Of a stretch of DNA of 64,000 nucleotides, positions 36,288-48,650 are shown piece after piece. Every line of letters begins with the position of its first letter. Positions within the stretch are counted from its first letter, which is position 1. The stretch is from Paragonimus skrjabini miyazakii (taxonomy: Eukaryota; Platyhelminthes; Trematoda; Plagiorchiida; Troglotrematidae), in the NCBI GenBank assembly GCA_014338405.1, contig JTDE01002047.1, forward strand, positions 1-64,000. Reading direction: 5' to 3'. The notes below the pieces were generated by a model, which was not told where the DNA came from, did no database searches, and worked only from the letters and a program-made list of their open reading frames with translations. The translations under genes and the position numbers were made by a program.

Positions 36288-38096
36288 CATCTCAAGTGTT
36301 TACCTGGACATGATTCATTTTTAATTACTACGGATACGATGGTTCTAAACGTCAAGTTTATCATTCATCTCAATACGAAAGCATGGGGTCTAGAAACTGC
36401 ATTGCAGTCATGACACCCAGTTTGCCTGGCTGCTCACTTACTGGCAAAACTAATTAGTATGATCTAATTTAGCTCGAGTTGCCTCTGACCGTTTAACACC
36501 TCTCCCAGTTAGTTGGTTGCCCGCCATGCATGAACATGGCCTCATCATGATCATTGATTAAAATGATCTGATTATCACTTCCAGCAAAAGATTGGTTAAG
36601 TAGAAGAGGACGTTTTAGAGAGTGATGAGAATTGTACAGTACAAGCGTGGGATAAAGTCCTACATCAGTGCACGGGATAACCTGGCGGGATTGTTGTTTA
36701 TTCGGAAATGACCGTAGCGTTTCTGCGACTTCCACGCGGTTCAGCGGAATGTATAAACGATGGACGTTCGTCAAGAAATCATGATTTTCCAGAATATTTC
36801 GAGTATTTTAATGCGCCGGTGTCAAAGTGGGCCACGTTTCTCTGAAAGGCCTCAATATCACATTTCCACACAAAATTAATAGGATATCCCTTCCGTTGAA
36901 GAAAGCATATATTCCACGGTCGCCCAATTATGTATAGCAATGTTCTTTGGTTTGTACCTGTCGGCTCTTAATATTTTGGGAGAAACAGAAAAGTTGTTCT
37001 TCCGAATGAACTAAGGATAATTAATCTGTTGTGGCACAGTATAGTAATTCTGTAACGCTGGTTCTTAAGCAGAAGCACACCATCACCGAATGTGAAAATG
37101 TGCGATCAAAGACATTTCAGTCATTCTCCACCGATTGATCTAATCTCTCACTGTGTTGGTTGTACACGGAAACAGTATGGTTAAAATGTAACCCGTCAGC
37201 TGACTCAAGTCAAAGAACGTATGTTATTAGATCAGTCACAGTGTGAGAATGCATACCGGGTCAGATGTGACGAGCATGTCGATTGGGTCGCTTTATTTCC
37301 CGATCGTGGTTGATCACGCTTAAGTTCCGCCCTTTCATATGCTCGCCACAACCAGGCTCATCATTATCAAATTGCATACGTTATATCTAGTGTACCCTCC
37401 GGCATTATTGTCAAGCAAGACCACATGTTCGGTCTTACCTCATTGATTCCCACCTTTACTCAAGGTTTACCATGGAGGCGAACTATTACATAATAGTCAC
37501 GTTACGCATGACACATTTCCAGCTGATCGGAGAGCAAGAGTACGCACTTTCATTCTCCGCTTTATGCTACCAGAGTTGATGCGAACTGGGACTTCCAGTG
37601 ATAAACACTTGTCCTAATTCTGTCGCAAAAATTGTCCGGTTGAAATTCAAATTTCCATTACAAAGGTTTCAACAAGTGTTAAACATTAGTCTAACAAAAT
37701 TCTTCATCTCAACGTCAAATGTCTTTAGCAGATAAACCTCACACAAAGATGCATATCGTGAATCAACCCGTTCAATAATGGCGTAAGGAGTCATGATCAT
37801 TTGAGTGGACAAATAAAAAGAACTCCGTTAGGAAATCTTTCTGTTCAGCTGAAGAACAGTGTACGATGGAGCGAGGTATAGATCTCATAGGTGGAAACTA
37901 TGAAACCTAATGCAGAATCTGATTGGCTCATTCAAATCACATTGGTTTCATCTCGATCCTCTAAACATTCTGATCAGTTGTTTGCTGCCTGACAAACCCA
38001 CTAGTCCTCATCAGCCAATAGGCGCTGAGCTTTTGCTTTTTGAGATATATATATGTGAATTAGTCTTTGCGGACATTTGTCTTTCCTTTACTCCAG
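36288..38096. other. Gene-poor span upstream of the candidate gene
   Basis: No confident gene. If the gene at 38.1-38.8 kb is real, its earlier exons lie here or further left, possibly across the gap. I could not find them. Confidence 0.45.
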
Positions 38097-38266
38097 TTAA
38101 ATTCTGTTTGCAAAAACTTGCAAGAGTCCATGCAGATTTTGTACTTACATCCTACGGGTTGTTTGACGTGACACCACTGGAAACGGACGGAACGAAGCTG
38201 CTGTGTAATGTATTGAATGAACTCTACGAAATATATTTCATGCTGAAATGGTCCAACATAAACTGA
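38097..38266 (+). CDS. Possible coding exon of unknown gene
   Basis: Preceded by a strong acceptor (tctttcctttactccag, ending at 38096). The frame KFCLQKLARVHADF, then GLFDVTPLETDG and LLCNVLNELYEIYF stays open to a TGA at 38264-38266 and has protein-like composition. A good donor is missing: gtattg after 38207 would keep phase 0 into the next exon, but it is weak. A frame from ATG 38248 also runs open into the next exon, so the arrangement is unsettled. No family recognised. Confidence 0.35.
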
Positions 38267-38340
38267 TTTTTCAAAGTGTAACAATGTTAATACTTGCAAT
38301 GGTGGCTGAAGGACTGATCGATACGTCCACATGCTTTCAG

Positions 38341-38517
38341 TCAACAGGCGCACATTGGGCACTCCTCAATTGTCCATCTCCACGGATGCGATGGGTCGCA
38401 CAAGCCACTGGTGACCTAGATACTCCACTCTCTGTCACAGTAACCATGAATGAAGATGCCTGTGCTCAAGTCGCTCTACAGTCGGGCATCTTTATTGCTT
38501 TTGAATATGCTGCCACA
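38341..38517 (+). CDS. Candidate internal exon, unknown protein
   Basis: The acceptor is acatgctttcag (ending at 38340) and the donor is ACA|GTTAGT (38518). The 59-codon frame is open and reads STGAHWALLNCPSPRMRW near its start and QVALQSGIFIAFEYAAT at its end. It leaves in phase 0, which matches the next exon, whose frame in that phase is also open. The frame is also open upstream of the acceptor to ATG 38248, so an earlier start is possible. I do not recognise the family. Confidence 0.5.
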
Positions 38518-38595
38518 GTTAGTATTGTCCAATAAACAATATACTGCACGTGACCTACAGCTGACTGATACTCACTTTCTTTTTGCTCATTGTAG

Positions 38596-38677
38596 GTGTG
38601 TTTGCTGGCGTCCCACTCCCGAATGACAAGCGGAAACATTGCAGATATTGCACGACCATACATACTGGACTGTTGTG
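38596..38677 (+). CDS. Candidate internal exon, unknown protein
   Basis: Bounded by textbook signals: a pyrimidine-rich acceptor ending ctcattgtag (38595) and a GTAAGT donor (38678). The exon is 82 nt. In phase 0 it reads VCLLASHSRMTSGNIADIA and continues RPYILDCC, with no stop. The intron before it is 78 bp, in the range of the small introns found in flatworm genes. This is the best-supported host exon in the window. Confidence 0.58.
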
Positions 38678-38755
38678 GTAAGTCTACCTCAAATGTATGT
38701 CATTATTCCATTGTGTAAACTGTACATGTTGCACTGAATCTGAGTTGATCCATAG

Positions 38756-38801
38756 TTATCGCAGTCTATCAACAAAATTGAGAATCTGATGATCAAATAA
38801 A
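38756..38801 (+). CDS. Candidate last exon with stop and poly(A) signal
   Basis: An acceptor at 38751-38755 (catag), or at 38761-38764 (gcag, same frame), joins the 82-nt exon in phase 1. It gives a short tail ending VYQQN with TGA at 38779-38781. AATAAA follows at 38796-38801. The tail is short, so the support is positional only. Confidence 0.35.
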
Positions 38802-41800
38802 CTAGATAGACATTGTGTAGTGTCCTGTTTGTGTCTATTGACCGCGAGCTTCATTCAAGTATCACACAAGACTTCGATTCTTCCGTTCATGTGTTTCTGA
38901 TCGCTAATAGCATTCAGTGTTATCATCTTGCAAATTACTTACAGTGTATTTTCTTGTTTTTTCATCAAACTATAATTTTGTAATCGACTATGAATAAATT
39001 GTTCCATCCTTATGTTCGTGTACTTTTCCATTCTTTAACGGAGGTTTAACAGTGTTTGTATGGTCATTAGCGAAGAAAACTTAACATTCCAAGAAACATT
39101 TCATTGACATCCTTCTGACATAACACTTGTTAATCGCGCATGTGAACACCCATTACCTTGTACACCGAAACGGTAGACATCAGCCCTAACGTGATACCTG
39201 TCCTACGGTTTACGCACCAGCACTGAAAACTTTCTAATGTTTGTTTGAACATAAGCGTACACCTACGAAATCGAAACTGTTATCTTGAACACGCTTGTTG
39301 CCAGCTAATCGTAGTAATTACGTGTGTTTCAAACACACTCAATTCGACACAGATGATTTATAGTCGATGATAAAGAAGCGTAATTCAGTTGATACTGATT
39401 CTCAACTGTGTTCGTAAATGGTGCTAGGACAGAAGTTTACATTATTCTCAGAACAGAGGAGGATTTGTTCAATTGGTGGTGCGAGATAGCTTCCTGATTC
39501 ACACAGTCAAGCGATTACAACCATGAGCTGCAAACACTTTTAGACTATAATCTGAAACCACTGTATAGAATATCATTCATGTCGATGAGCTATCCACTCA
39601 AATACACACAATACCGAACATGGACTGACCGAGTTCACGAACGTTAGTGGATGATATCGCTTATAGAACGTTCTGAAACTCAACTACTTAACTAACGACA
39701 ATTTTCGAGATACATGGGGCAGCGGCGACCGACGGATCTTATTAGTATACTTTATGCAATCACTTAACTCGTTTCAACTAAGCGGTTCGTAACTGGACGG
39801 TTGGAATACTATAACAATGCAAGTATTCCTCTGGGGACAATTTAGTACATAATTTAGAACATAGTCTTCATCCGCATATGGCTTAGATTTACATATTAAA
39901 TAAAATAACAAAATATGACACAGTTGAAATTATACCCTGAGTGTGCTTGTTGATTTCAAGTCACGGAGGGATAACCACGTCCAGGACGTATCAGTATCTG
40001 TTTACTTAGTTTGGACACCTTTGCCTCAGGCATACGATCATTTACCACTATGTACTTTAATCGTGTAGAAACGACTGAACACATTTTATTTCATCGCATA
40101 TCAGGCAGTGCATACAGCAATCGGTTGACCCGAAAGTTTCAAGGCTGAAAGGTTAGAATATTTTAGCTGTGTAAATTTTCACTTGACGCCGAAATTACAA
40201 ATTGCTAGTAGGCACGCCTGAACAAGGTTCGCCTCCACACGAGTCAGAAGATAGCCCAACCGGAGTACCTAACAGGGAACGGTTGTTCATTTCGAGTCGA
40301 AAGAACGAAGCTGTAAAAGTCAAATCAGAGTGGGAGAGCAATTGCCTAGTTTCCCCGTCAACAATAACAGACAGAACAGTATAAGGTGTATTGATATACG
40401 TTGTATAATGAACCAGCATTTTCTCCAACCAGAAGCTTGAGGGTAGGGTGCTCAAAGAGTAATTTTGTTCATGAAGCCATTAATGAATCTGGTGGAATAA
40501 AATCCGAACACGATAATGACCACCGAAGGCTACTTCTTGATTGTTATGGGAATTCCTGTTTATTCTAACTGAACGAAACCGTTTTCTCTTAATGAAAAGC
40601 ATTTCACGACAAAAACAACTGAGTTCCCTAAAAGACGTTTACAAAGTTTCAGGTATGTAATTACCAGTCTTCATGTTCTGTTCACCTACGAATCTAGCCT
40701 ACAGTCGACGGCATCTATAAACATCAGTCGTACTATCAGACTCCAAGGCATGCCCGCCGTTTGAGATGAAGGCACAGATGTAAGTACCTCAAGATATTAC
40801 GCAACCTGCCGCGAAGGTGATTAGTTCGCAGCTCCCGAAAATAGTCTTCACAGATTCTCAACATTCTTACGGATGATGTTTGTGTCAGAACAGTTCGGAC
40901 TGCTTTCTCTCACTCTGATCCGCACTGGAAAACAGCTGACTTTGCTTGCGTTGTCCACAAATTTTAATCCAGTTCATAAATGTTTCTACATGAATTACAA
41001 ACATAACAGTAGTTCCGATTACGCATGGTATATCCGAAACAAAGTTCTGGTTTATCCACATCACGTTATCAGATTGTACAAACTCCCAAAATAGGCACAT
41101 TTGTATAACACCGAGAAGGTCCGCAGTTGACCATGTCGAAAATTGATGTTTGACATAATAATGTCTAAATATTCTGGTGCAATTATTCTCACAATTTGAA
41201 ATAATGAACCAAATTGAATGATGGGTCACCAAAAGTGCCACAAAACATTAACAATGTTTACGAATTCGCGAAGCCCGGGGTATGGTATGCACAGAAGAAA
41301 GATATCAGCTGTAATTATGTTCACAGCAATACCGTAAGTTACCAACATTTCGAAGGCGTGAGTTAAATGGTATTGCGAGTGAACCTCAAAAAAGAGTGAA
41401 ATCGACATATTGGGAAATCGTTCAATGCTCATTTGTGAGTTCGTTTTAACACTGCAAGTGATTGTGCCAACGGGAGAAAAAACTTGTCGGTGTAGAGATA
41501 ACAGATGGCATGGGGTTAGTAACTGTGCACAACGCACAAATATAATGAAACTGTAATCCCGTTTTAAGCGAGACATTTATACTTTTCGTAAAACATGTAA
41601 GAGGTTCTTTGAGCAGACGGCCGCACATTGTTGTTGCCTGTTAAAACCCGGCTGAATCTGACAAGTTAGCCGTTCCACATGCGGAAATCGAGTAGGATTT
41701 GCGGACCACATAAAAGTAAATGAGCCCATGCCTCAATGTGCTTCCGGCGAAAAGACCAGTGAATTGCTTGATTCTGTCACTCGTATTGCGTTTCACTGTT

Positions 41801-44800
41801 TCAACGAGTGACTACAAAACAACTGAGCATAACCGGATGTTATTGAGAGTATGTTAATAAACAAATATTCGGAATCCTCTCTGTGTCATGAGACACCAGG
41901 TGCACGAACTCCTGACTGTTTCAATCATTTAGAGGGCACAATGCAATATACGCTCATTCACGTTGTAAATAATTATTTAGTGGTACAAACTACTGGATTC
42001 GAAATTTAACTGGTTAACATCCATCCACCCAGACGACTGGATTTTCATTAACTGATCTGGCGCTGCATCGAACGGTTAGCTCCGCACAATACGTTGTCAA
42101 ATTAGTACGAGCAACTTCATGTATCATCTTTCACGTTAGTCTACGCACTTAATCTCAACGTTGCTCTGCATATGAAATCCATCCTGCCATTTTACTATGT
42201 GGATACGGAGGATATGAGAATGTGAAAATAGTTAAAATAGCGTCCAAAACGTGGTTTCATTGTCGACTCCGGTGTTACAACCAACTAGACAGGATACGTG
42301 GCATTGTTACGCCGAAGCGTCTGTACAACTACAGAGTGCGGAATGTTATTACGAGTGCATAGTCGATACAAGCTGAGGAACATCAGAACGAGCATGTGGA
42401 CTAGGGTAACTTTAACCATGATCTGATAGTCGGTTACTGTTTTTATCGGAAGTACAATGCCAATACAGTGCAGTCGGGTTTTAGTGTGTAAAGTTGGACT
42501 AATTTCGATTGCTGTCTACGGATTATAGTTGAACTCTGGTTTCAGAGGACCTCGTCACCGAGTGTACATAAATTCGTTTTAAACTCGGCTGATGGTAGCA
42601 ATATGTCAGCGATCGAAAAACTATTTTTAATGAAGGTACTCATTATGTCTCGCACTGGTTCCATAGTTTGTTGAGCGCATGATAGTCTAGTTTATGAATA
42701 AGTGATATCTGTCAGATAGATGGGATATTTTACTCCGTAAACGACTACGTCTTTACGAGCTCACGTGGTACTTGACATTGTTTTTGACCTATCATAGGAA
42801 CATTGCGCTTTTCGCAGCTATTTTGACATGGGTCTCTTTCAGGTTAGACTGACTAAAAACATCTTTTTTGTGTTCAATGAACTGTGTGCGAGGTCTTTAA
42901 CGGTGTGAGGCATTTCCCCAGTTGCAGCGTAGACTTTCCAGAACAAAAGGGAAAAGCTGATTGAAGCAACCGGCCTCTTCGGGCTAGGCCCCTTTCTCTG
43001 CAATCACATTCCTTTATTGTGTCATCTCCTTGTTACAAGTCTCAGTAGATTCCAGCTCACAAAGAAATTTTCGATTGCTGCGCCAGACATACACTGATCC
43101 AGCTGCTAAAGACGATGCTACTACCAAGTATTCTTTTTCGAGTTAAGTTAGTATGTTTTATAGACCACACTGACTCACAGACTGGGTCCAAAAAGGAAGG
43201 TAAGATTCCGCTATCACAAATATGAATTTTCGCTCTAATGTGGAGTAGCCGGTGATCCCAGAGTATAAATACGTGTTTAAAAATAAAACGTTTCAACAAT
43301 AAAATGAAATCACGTCAATATCTGGAGAGATTCGTCTGTTTCGGTATTATTGTCCAAACCAACCGCGTTCAGGTGATTCGTCGACATATCATAACCGATG
43401 CTCAAACTTCGCACTTAGGGAAATGTAGCTGGTTGTGCTAACAGTAAGAATAACAAGTAAATTTGTTACCGTCTACCAATTCATTGACATACTCCGTATG
43501 AGTCGGTGTTCACGTAGTACCATGCCATGCATCTGTTCTCGCAAGGATAACTAGATTTCCGTTTGTCATATCACAATTACTGTATTACTTCGGAGGGTTA
43601 GCAAAACGCGGCCTGCAATTTTGCATCAGTCGGTTGACCACAAATGCCGTTTTTACATAGTCATTTAGGCAGTGTCACATACGTTGCGGATGTCTGACTA
43701 GCGAGGAGAAATGATGCGTAATTCAACCCGTTGACTCTGTTAGAGTTACTTTCTAGAACAGGTGGATGATAGGTGCGTATGAACGGCTGCATTGGGGCAG
43801 ACCTAGGAACACATAGTATGCAATACATTACCAATTAACATACGAGCACTCTCATCACTTCAAGCTCACTTCTCATTATGTGAGCGTAATGGTTAAATGA
43901 TCAATGATTAATAGCTTCGTTGCTACTCTCCTTGAAGTTATTACACTCGTCTCAATGTCTGGACAGCCTTGAACTGACACTAAACTTGAAAGCGAGATTA
44001 TCAATATTACAGGAAAAAGGGAGCACTATTAAAATGAGTACCAACAGAAAACTTGCTGGCGTACTCAACCGGTTTTCGCATCCGATCGGTACCGCCATCA
44101 AGGTTATTCGTTCTAGTGGTACAATATGAGTCTCATGAGTAACTCACTTGCAGTGTGAAATATATGTAGTGCTATCAACTTGAGCGATCATGAATACTCC
44201 TCCAATGTAAATGAATATAAAGTGGGGTAAATGGGAGAAACAATCCAACTCTCCCTATCTTTGTGATACCACGCTACAAAATCTATGATCGTGTAAACAT
44301 CTGAATGTGTACACAGACTCAGGTACCTTTGCTAGCCCCACATCGGCGTAAAGTATCACTTCGTATGACCAATATACGAGTAAACAGAGAATCGTTTGAA
44401 AAGTGGTTGACGAGTATGCTGGATAAACCTCTGATTTGCCATCAATTTCGGAACGAGGAACTCTATGGATATGGAATGTAACACGATAGGCTTTGTTCGT
44501 GGTTATTTGTGGTTATTTGTTGCCTACTGCGGCGAAGTTGAGCGATTGTAGCATACTACTCATACAACTGCTATTCAGTAGTAGGACCGGAGCATATATT
44601 TTGACATCGTACAAGCCGCAGGAAAAATACGGAAAGGAAACTCAGAGTGCAGCATCGCTCATAGTGGTCCCTGCTACTTAATGGAACTGAGCATTGACGT
44701 CTGCGACAAACCAAAAGGTCTGGGGCCGAATACCGCGTGGAAATGAGTGATTTGTTCCAAGTCTTGTTTAAATGCTTAACCCATGTGTTGGTTTGTCGAA

Positions 44801-46065
44801 TAAACAACCCTTGTGCCATCCGCTTTCTTGAATCACAACACTACTATACCACGCAAACGGTACAACCTATCTGGATATGAGTGTACAACGGTATCACTGA
44901 TATACTGCGTTCATATATTAAACAATGATCCAAATCTGGTACAATCTCAAATCAACGAACAATGGAAAAATTAAAGATAGTGTGCTTATTATACAAACAG
45001 GAGAGCAGGAATAAAATAATGCGCTGTGAAATACATGTGTGCAAATGAGTGGATTTGTCTATTGTTACGTTGAAGTGCATAACCAATTTAATGGTTTCCG
45101 AATAGACAACCATGTTCTGGGATAGCAACAGCCAACATATAATTCTGCTGATATGTAGCGTATAAGGCAGGTTTTGCCAATGTTACGGGAAATAATACAC
45201 GCATAAGTGAGAATCAGCGGTTCAGCTACACAACTTGTGAAATATTATTCGGCTACATAGTACGCTACATAGTAAGCTGAACGCGAATGAAGCTGATCCG
45301 ATCTCTGTATCTAGTTTGAAGCAAAAGTAATTTCTGGATTGCGTTGATGTTTACAGTCGGTTAGTAACGTCATGGAACTCTTGTGAAAAATAATGGAAAA
45401 AAGCTATAGGTAACATTGATAGAAAGTGGTCAAACAGGCATCTGTAAAAAGCCAGTGCCTGATAAAGAAACTGCAGGTAATCCTGAAATTATCAGTGACT
45501 AGCTGTAGCATGGCAGTCACAACAGTGGCGAGTAACCTGGGTTTCAACGGCGGTCAGATGGAATTGTTCAAAAAAAAGTGACGGCCACACTTTCCAAACT
45601 AACGTCGCTAGGTGAAGAGTGATCATAAACATTTGGTTTGGACCAAATAATCGAAGAACCCCAGAGTATTGGTTACTATTTGAGCACTACCGCTGTGAAG
45701 GCAAAACTTTGCTGATCATTACTTATATAAAAATAAGGCGGCGTTCTTGCATTGCTGTCCTTAATACAATGTTCATAAATGCATTCCATAAAGATGTTTA
45801 AGGAATTAACGCTATAGAACTGAACCATGATGCCAGGAGGCTATAAGCAGCACAGAGAGTAGCTGTGACTCTCCGTTATGTGACCGATCAACTGCTTGAA
45901 TATAGCAGACAAAAGACTAACAATACACGATTTATACTTAGGCATATTTCGTTGCATCTCTACTAGTGTTTACTGCAGACGAGTCAAAATGCGTAAAACT
46001 TCAAACCACAAAACAATCACGAAAGGGCAAATCTGAAAACCGGTTCGGTTGCTACCAAGGCAGCA
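38802..46065. other. Long gene-poor span
   Basis: About 7.3 kb without a confident gene. Two overlapping minus-strand frames at 41226-41576 and 40885-41241 (116 and 118 codons) are longer than most and partly hydrophobic, but they have no motif and differ in frame. I see no RNA gene and no known repeat. Confidence 0.45.
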
Positions 46066-46443
46066 TCAATGCCACACACAGTTCATTTTTTTACACACAA
46101 TGGTGTGACTGTGTCTGATTGCAATGACCTCGGTAGATAACAGCAAACGTTTGTTTCGAGTCGAGAACAGAACACGAAATGACTTTGATGAGTCAATCAT
46201 ATGTCGCGTTATCAAATGATGCTTGGCAATCGAAGACTCTAGCATCTTTCGGGTGTTTGCTGTTGAGTTGCTGGATTGTGTGACCGTTTGTTGAACCCAT
46301 TTCGATAAGTGTTCGGCAACTGTACTGACAGAAGGACATCTGAAAAATGAAGGATACCTGGAAATGGAAACATTCAAGGCAAACCGATTTGATCCTTGGT
46401 CGAATTTTAGTGAGCACACTGTGGGACGCAATAAGCTGACCAA
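46066..46443 (-). pseudogene. Penelope-like element endonuclease C-terminus
   Basis: A minus-strand open frame of 125 codons. From about residue 40 it has the PLE block AEHLSKWVQQTV, SSIAKHHLITRHMID, SFRVLFSTRNKRLLL, a Glu in STEVIAIRHS and CKKMN. The start of the frame is probably not original. The GIY-YIG core is not recognisable, though the neighbouring frame at 46193-46417 reads a related stretch, suggesting a frameshift near 46330. I found no hammerhead core within 150 bp after its stop, unlike the copies at 25 and 30 kb. Confidence 0.82.
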
Positions 46444-47673
46444 TAATACCGAGGAAATTTAGGGTGACAACTGATAAGAACTGTCATCAAGTGACTCATG
46501 CAAGGTGTTAGTAAAGCTGAAAACTGCTACAAGGTTGCTTATTGATAGGGAATATTGATTGATATGATCGATTGTCTACTGAGACCTCAACAAGACTAGG
46601 TTTTAAATGGAACTAACCACCCAACCTACTACCCGATTCATTCAATCCCAACCAATGAGGCTAGGATGTTACTATTAGTGGAAGTGATGTGCCCATTTCC
46701 ACTACTTATCTGTAGTATCTGACACATCGTCATTATGCCTAAACAATCGACAAGAGAGCTAGAGGAAGAGGTTACACTTGGCCAGCTTTGAGGTATTGGG
46801 CTGGTGTAACCCCGCGAAGTAGAATTATCTTTCGAGAGTTCTAACCAAATAGTGAAAAAGACTGAAAATACGTGATGCGATTAGGCATCGATTAATTTTA
46901 AGGAAAAATATAGTGTTCCTTATCAGATAGAGTGCATGGAGAGAAGTACTAGACAAACAAAGAGTGGCTAGCGACTGAGGACTTGACTCAGGGGGAAATG
47001 TTATCATTGAGCTAACAACAATACAACATGACACAACAAAAGAAAGGATATCAGAGCTCATAAATTTGGCAAATGCCACAGCTGATGACTGACCACAGGT
47101 GAGCCTGTAGGGATACCAATAGACGACCAACCGAAAACATACAATCGCACATGGGTTTGCAGAGGGAAAGGCAAATTCAAAATTACTTGATCAATGTAGT
47201 TTACTCCAATCCTGTCCAAAGGCTAAGTACAGAGACCCGTGGTTAGTGAGTTAAACAAGGTCTGGAAGTAGAAGGACTGTTAGGATGTGGAGGAGACTCA
47301 TGAAGCTCAATTTTACAGTGAAGAAAGAGACGTCAGAGCCCCAGATTCACGGACCCTAGAAAAGCAATATGACACAATCTCTCAATCATGGCAGAGTGTA
47401 TGTCAGGTTTATCAAAATCATCATTATGGTTAAAAATGATATTGAGAGGATGGAAGCAATTTGAGTCATTTTTGTTGAAACGGAATTAAACATTCAAGAG
47501 GAAGGATTGTGCTGAGGGTGAAGGATCCTTCTGTATCATACGTGTGTCATTAGATGAATTTACCCATTGAAGTACCGAGGTGGTGAACTGATAAATGACA
47601 TGAGAAACAGGACATTTCGGTAAGTGAGTAGTAAGGGATTTTTATTTCCATGTAGTTAGAACATTGCATATAG
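46444..47673. other. Unassigned, purine-rich in part
   Basis: No gene seen. About 46.9-47.6 kb is richer in G and A on the plus strand than its surroundings and could be an old repeat, but I cannot assign it. Confidence 0.4.
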
Positions 47674-47985
47674 CTGATCGCAGCTGTTGCATTCCCGTAA
47701 ACTTTCCAGTCAGCCCCTTTCCAAAAGAAGCACTAGACTCGAGTTTCGCTCTCATTAGAGCTCATCAGTAATGCATATCCATGCCAATACTGAGATTAGA
47801 ACTCCGGCTACGTTTTCGTGAGGCAATCGTGTTGACCACTGTACCACTGACCCCACATTGGGCATGGCCGAATTGTCACAGCTGAACGTTCAATCACTTT
47901 TGCTTGTGGGTAATGATCAGGTTGCCCGATCGACTCGAGAGGAGACAAAGTAACTGTTCTGTAAACTCCAATCGATGAGCCTTCG
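47674..47985 (-). mobile_element. tRNA-derived SINE, best preserved copy
   Basis: About 310 bp on the minus strand. The order is an upstream block of roughly 140 bp (47847-47985), the A box TGGTACAGTGG (47836-47846), a B-box relic AGTTCTAATCT (47793-47803) that starts 43 nt after the A-box start, a complete hammerhead (47730-47774), then a 3' tail ending near 47674. A tRNA-type promoter followed by a hammerhead is the plan of the schistosome Sm-alpha SINE. Whether this family is homologous to Sm-alpha or only similar in plan cannot be settled by eye. SINEs have no coding capacity and depend on a partner element for mobility. Confidence 0.88.
47730..47774 (-). ncRNA. Complete type I hammerhead ribozyme in the SINE
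   Basis: Minus strand, in order: helix I GCAUUA (47769-47774), core CUGAUGA (47762-47768), stem II GCUCU-AAUG-AGAGC with five pairs (47748-47761), GAAA (47744-47747), minimal helix III AC-UCGA-GU (47737-47744), C17 (47736), and the helix I return strand UAGUGC (47730-47735). Helix I pairs over six positions with one G-U. Predicted cleavage is between 47736 and 47735. Every conserved core residue is present. The very short helix III suggests weak activity as a monomer; such hammerheads can work as dimers. Confidence 0.92.
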
Positions 47986-48403
47986 ACTAGGACTTCTCTC
48001 CAATTTGAAATCACAGAAATCATTAGCTTTTTGAGCCGTATTTTGACTACTGGTGAGTAGTAGTGGATTTGGCTTTTCTATGGATTGAATATCACCCTCA
48101 GTTGAATGAAGCTGTCACATGGTATTGAAGCAAAGATAGAAAACTGTTAATACTGACCACTCTAAGTGGCTTTGCGGTGCACTGAGCGCAGTAATACTCC
48201 AACCTGCCTTCTAGTGAGTGAGATGTCTGGAAAAGATTAACTTTCGTTAGTTTCCTTCTCATGGGAAACAGTAACATGAGGACGGATGAAATTAAAAGTT
48301 TTAAAAGTGAAACAAAAGGAATGCTGATGGTAAAATTCAAAATATAATCTACGTATCACTTATAGAGGCTGGCATCCTCTTTATCATCTGGTGGTTGCAA
48401 TTT
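47986..48403. other. Spacer between SINE and PLE piece
   Basis: No gene or element recognised. Confidence 0.5.
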
Positions 48404-48650
48404 AATCATTCATAAAAATATACCCGCAAGTGTTGAGCCCAATGGACTACCTTTCGTCACACAGTCAGTTAGTTGATAAGATGATCCATCAATGTAAAAA
48501 TGGATGTTCTCTGTGCACAGTGGTATAAGCTCTTTAAGGTTTTCGACTGAAAAGCAAGAAGATGAATTTGGACGGGAAATATAATCGCACAAAGTTATCT
48601 GTTCTCGGAGGGGAATGTTTGCAAACAACTGGTAAACATCGCTAGACTAT
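48404..48650 (-). pseudogene. Penelope-like element reverse transcriptase fragment
   Basis: The minus-strand frame carries the middle of the PLE reverse transcriptase: LFANIPLRE just after the Asp-containing motif (DVYQ), then ENLKELIPLCTENIHFY, then GSPLGSTLAGIF. The same blocks appear in the relic at 11531-12340. The fragment stops before the second Asp box and has no GIY-YIG part. GSPLGST (usually GSPLGPV or GSPLGPT) and DCVTK (usually DGVAM) show decay. Confidence 0.85.

Noticed and set aside
35933..36413. Three frames crossing the N gap
   Set aside because: They are open only because unknown codons were read as X.
38000..38030. CTGATGAGGACTAGTGG on the minus strand upstream of the candidate gene
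   Set aside because: No GAAA within 30 nt, stem II cannot close.
40885..41576. Membrane protein gene on the minus strand
   Set aside because: Two overlapping frames of 116-118 codons in different phases, no motif, no convincing splice link; length is within chance for this composition.
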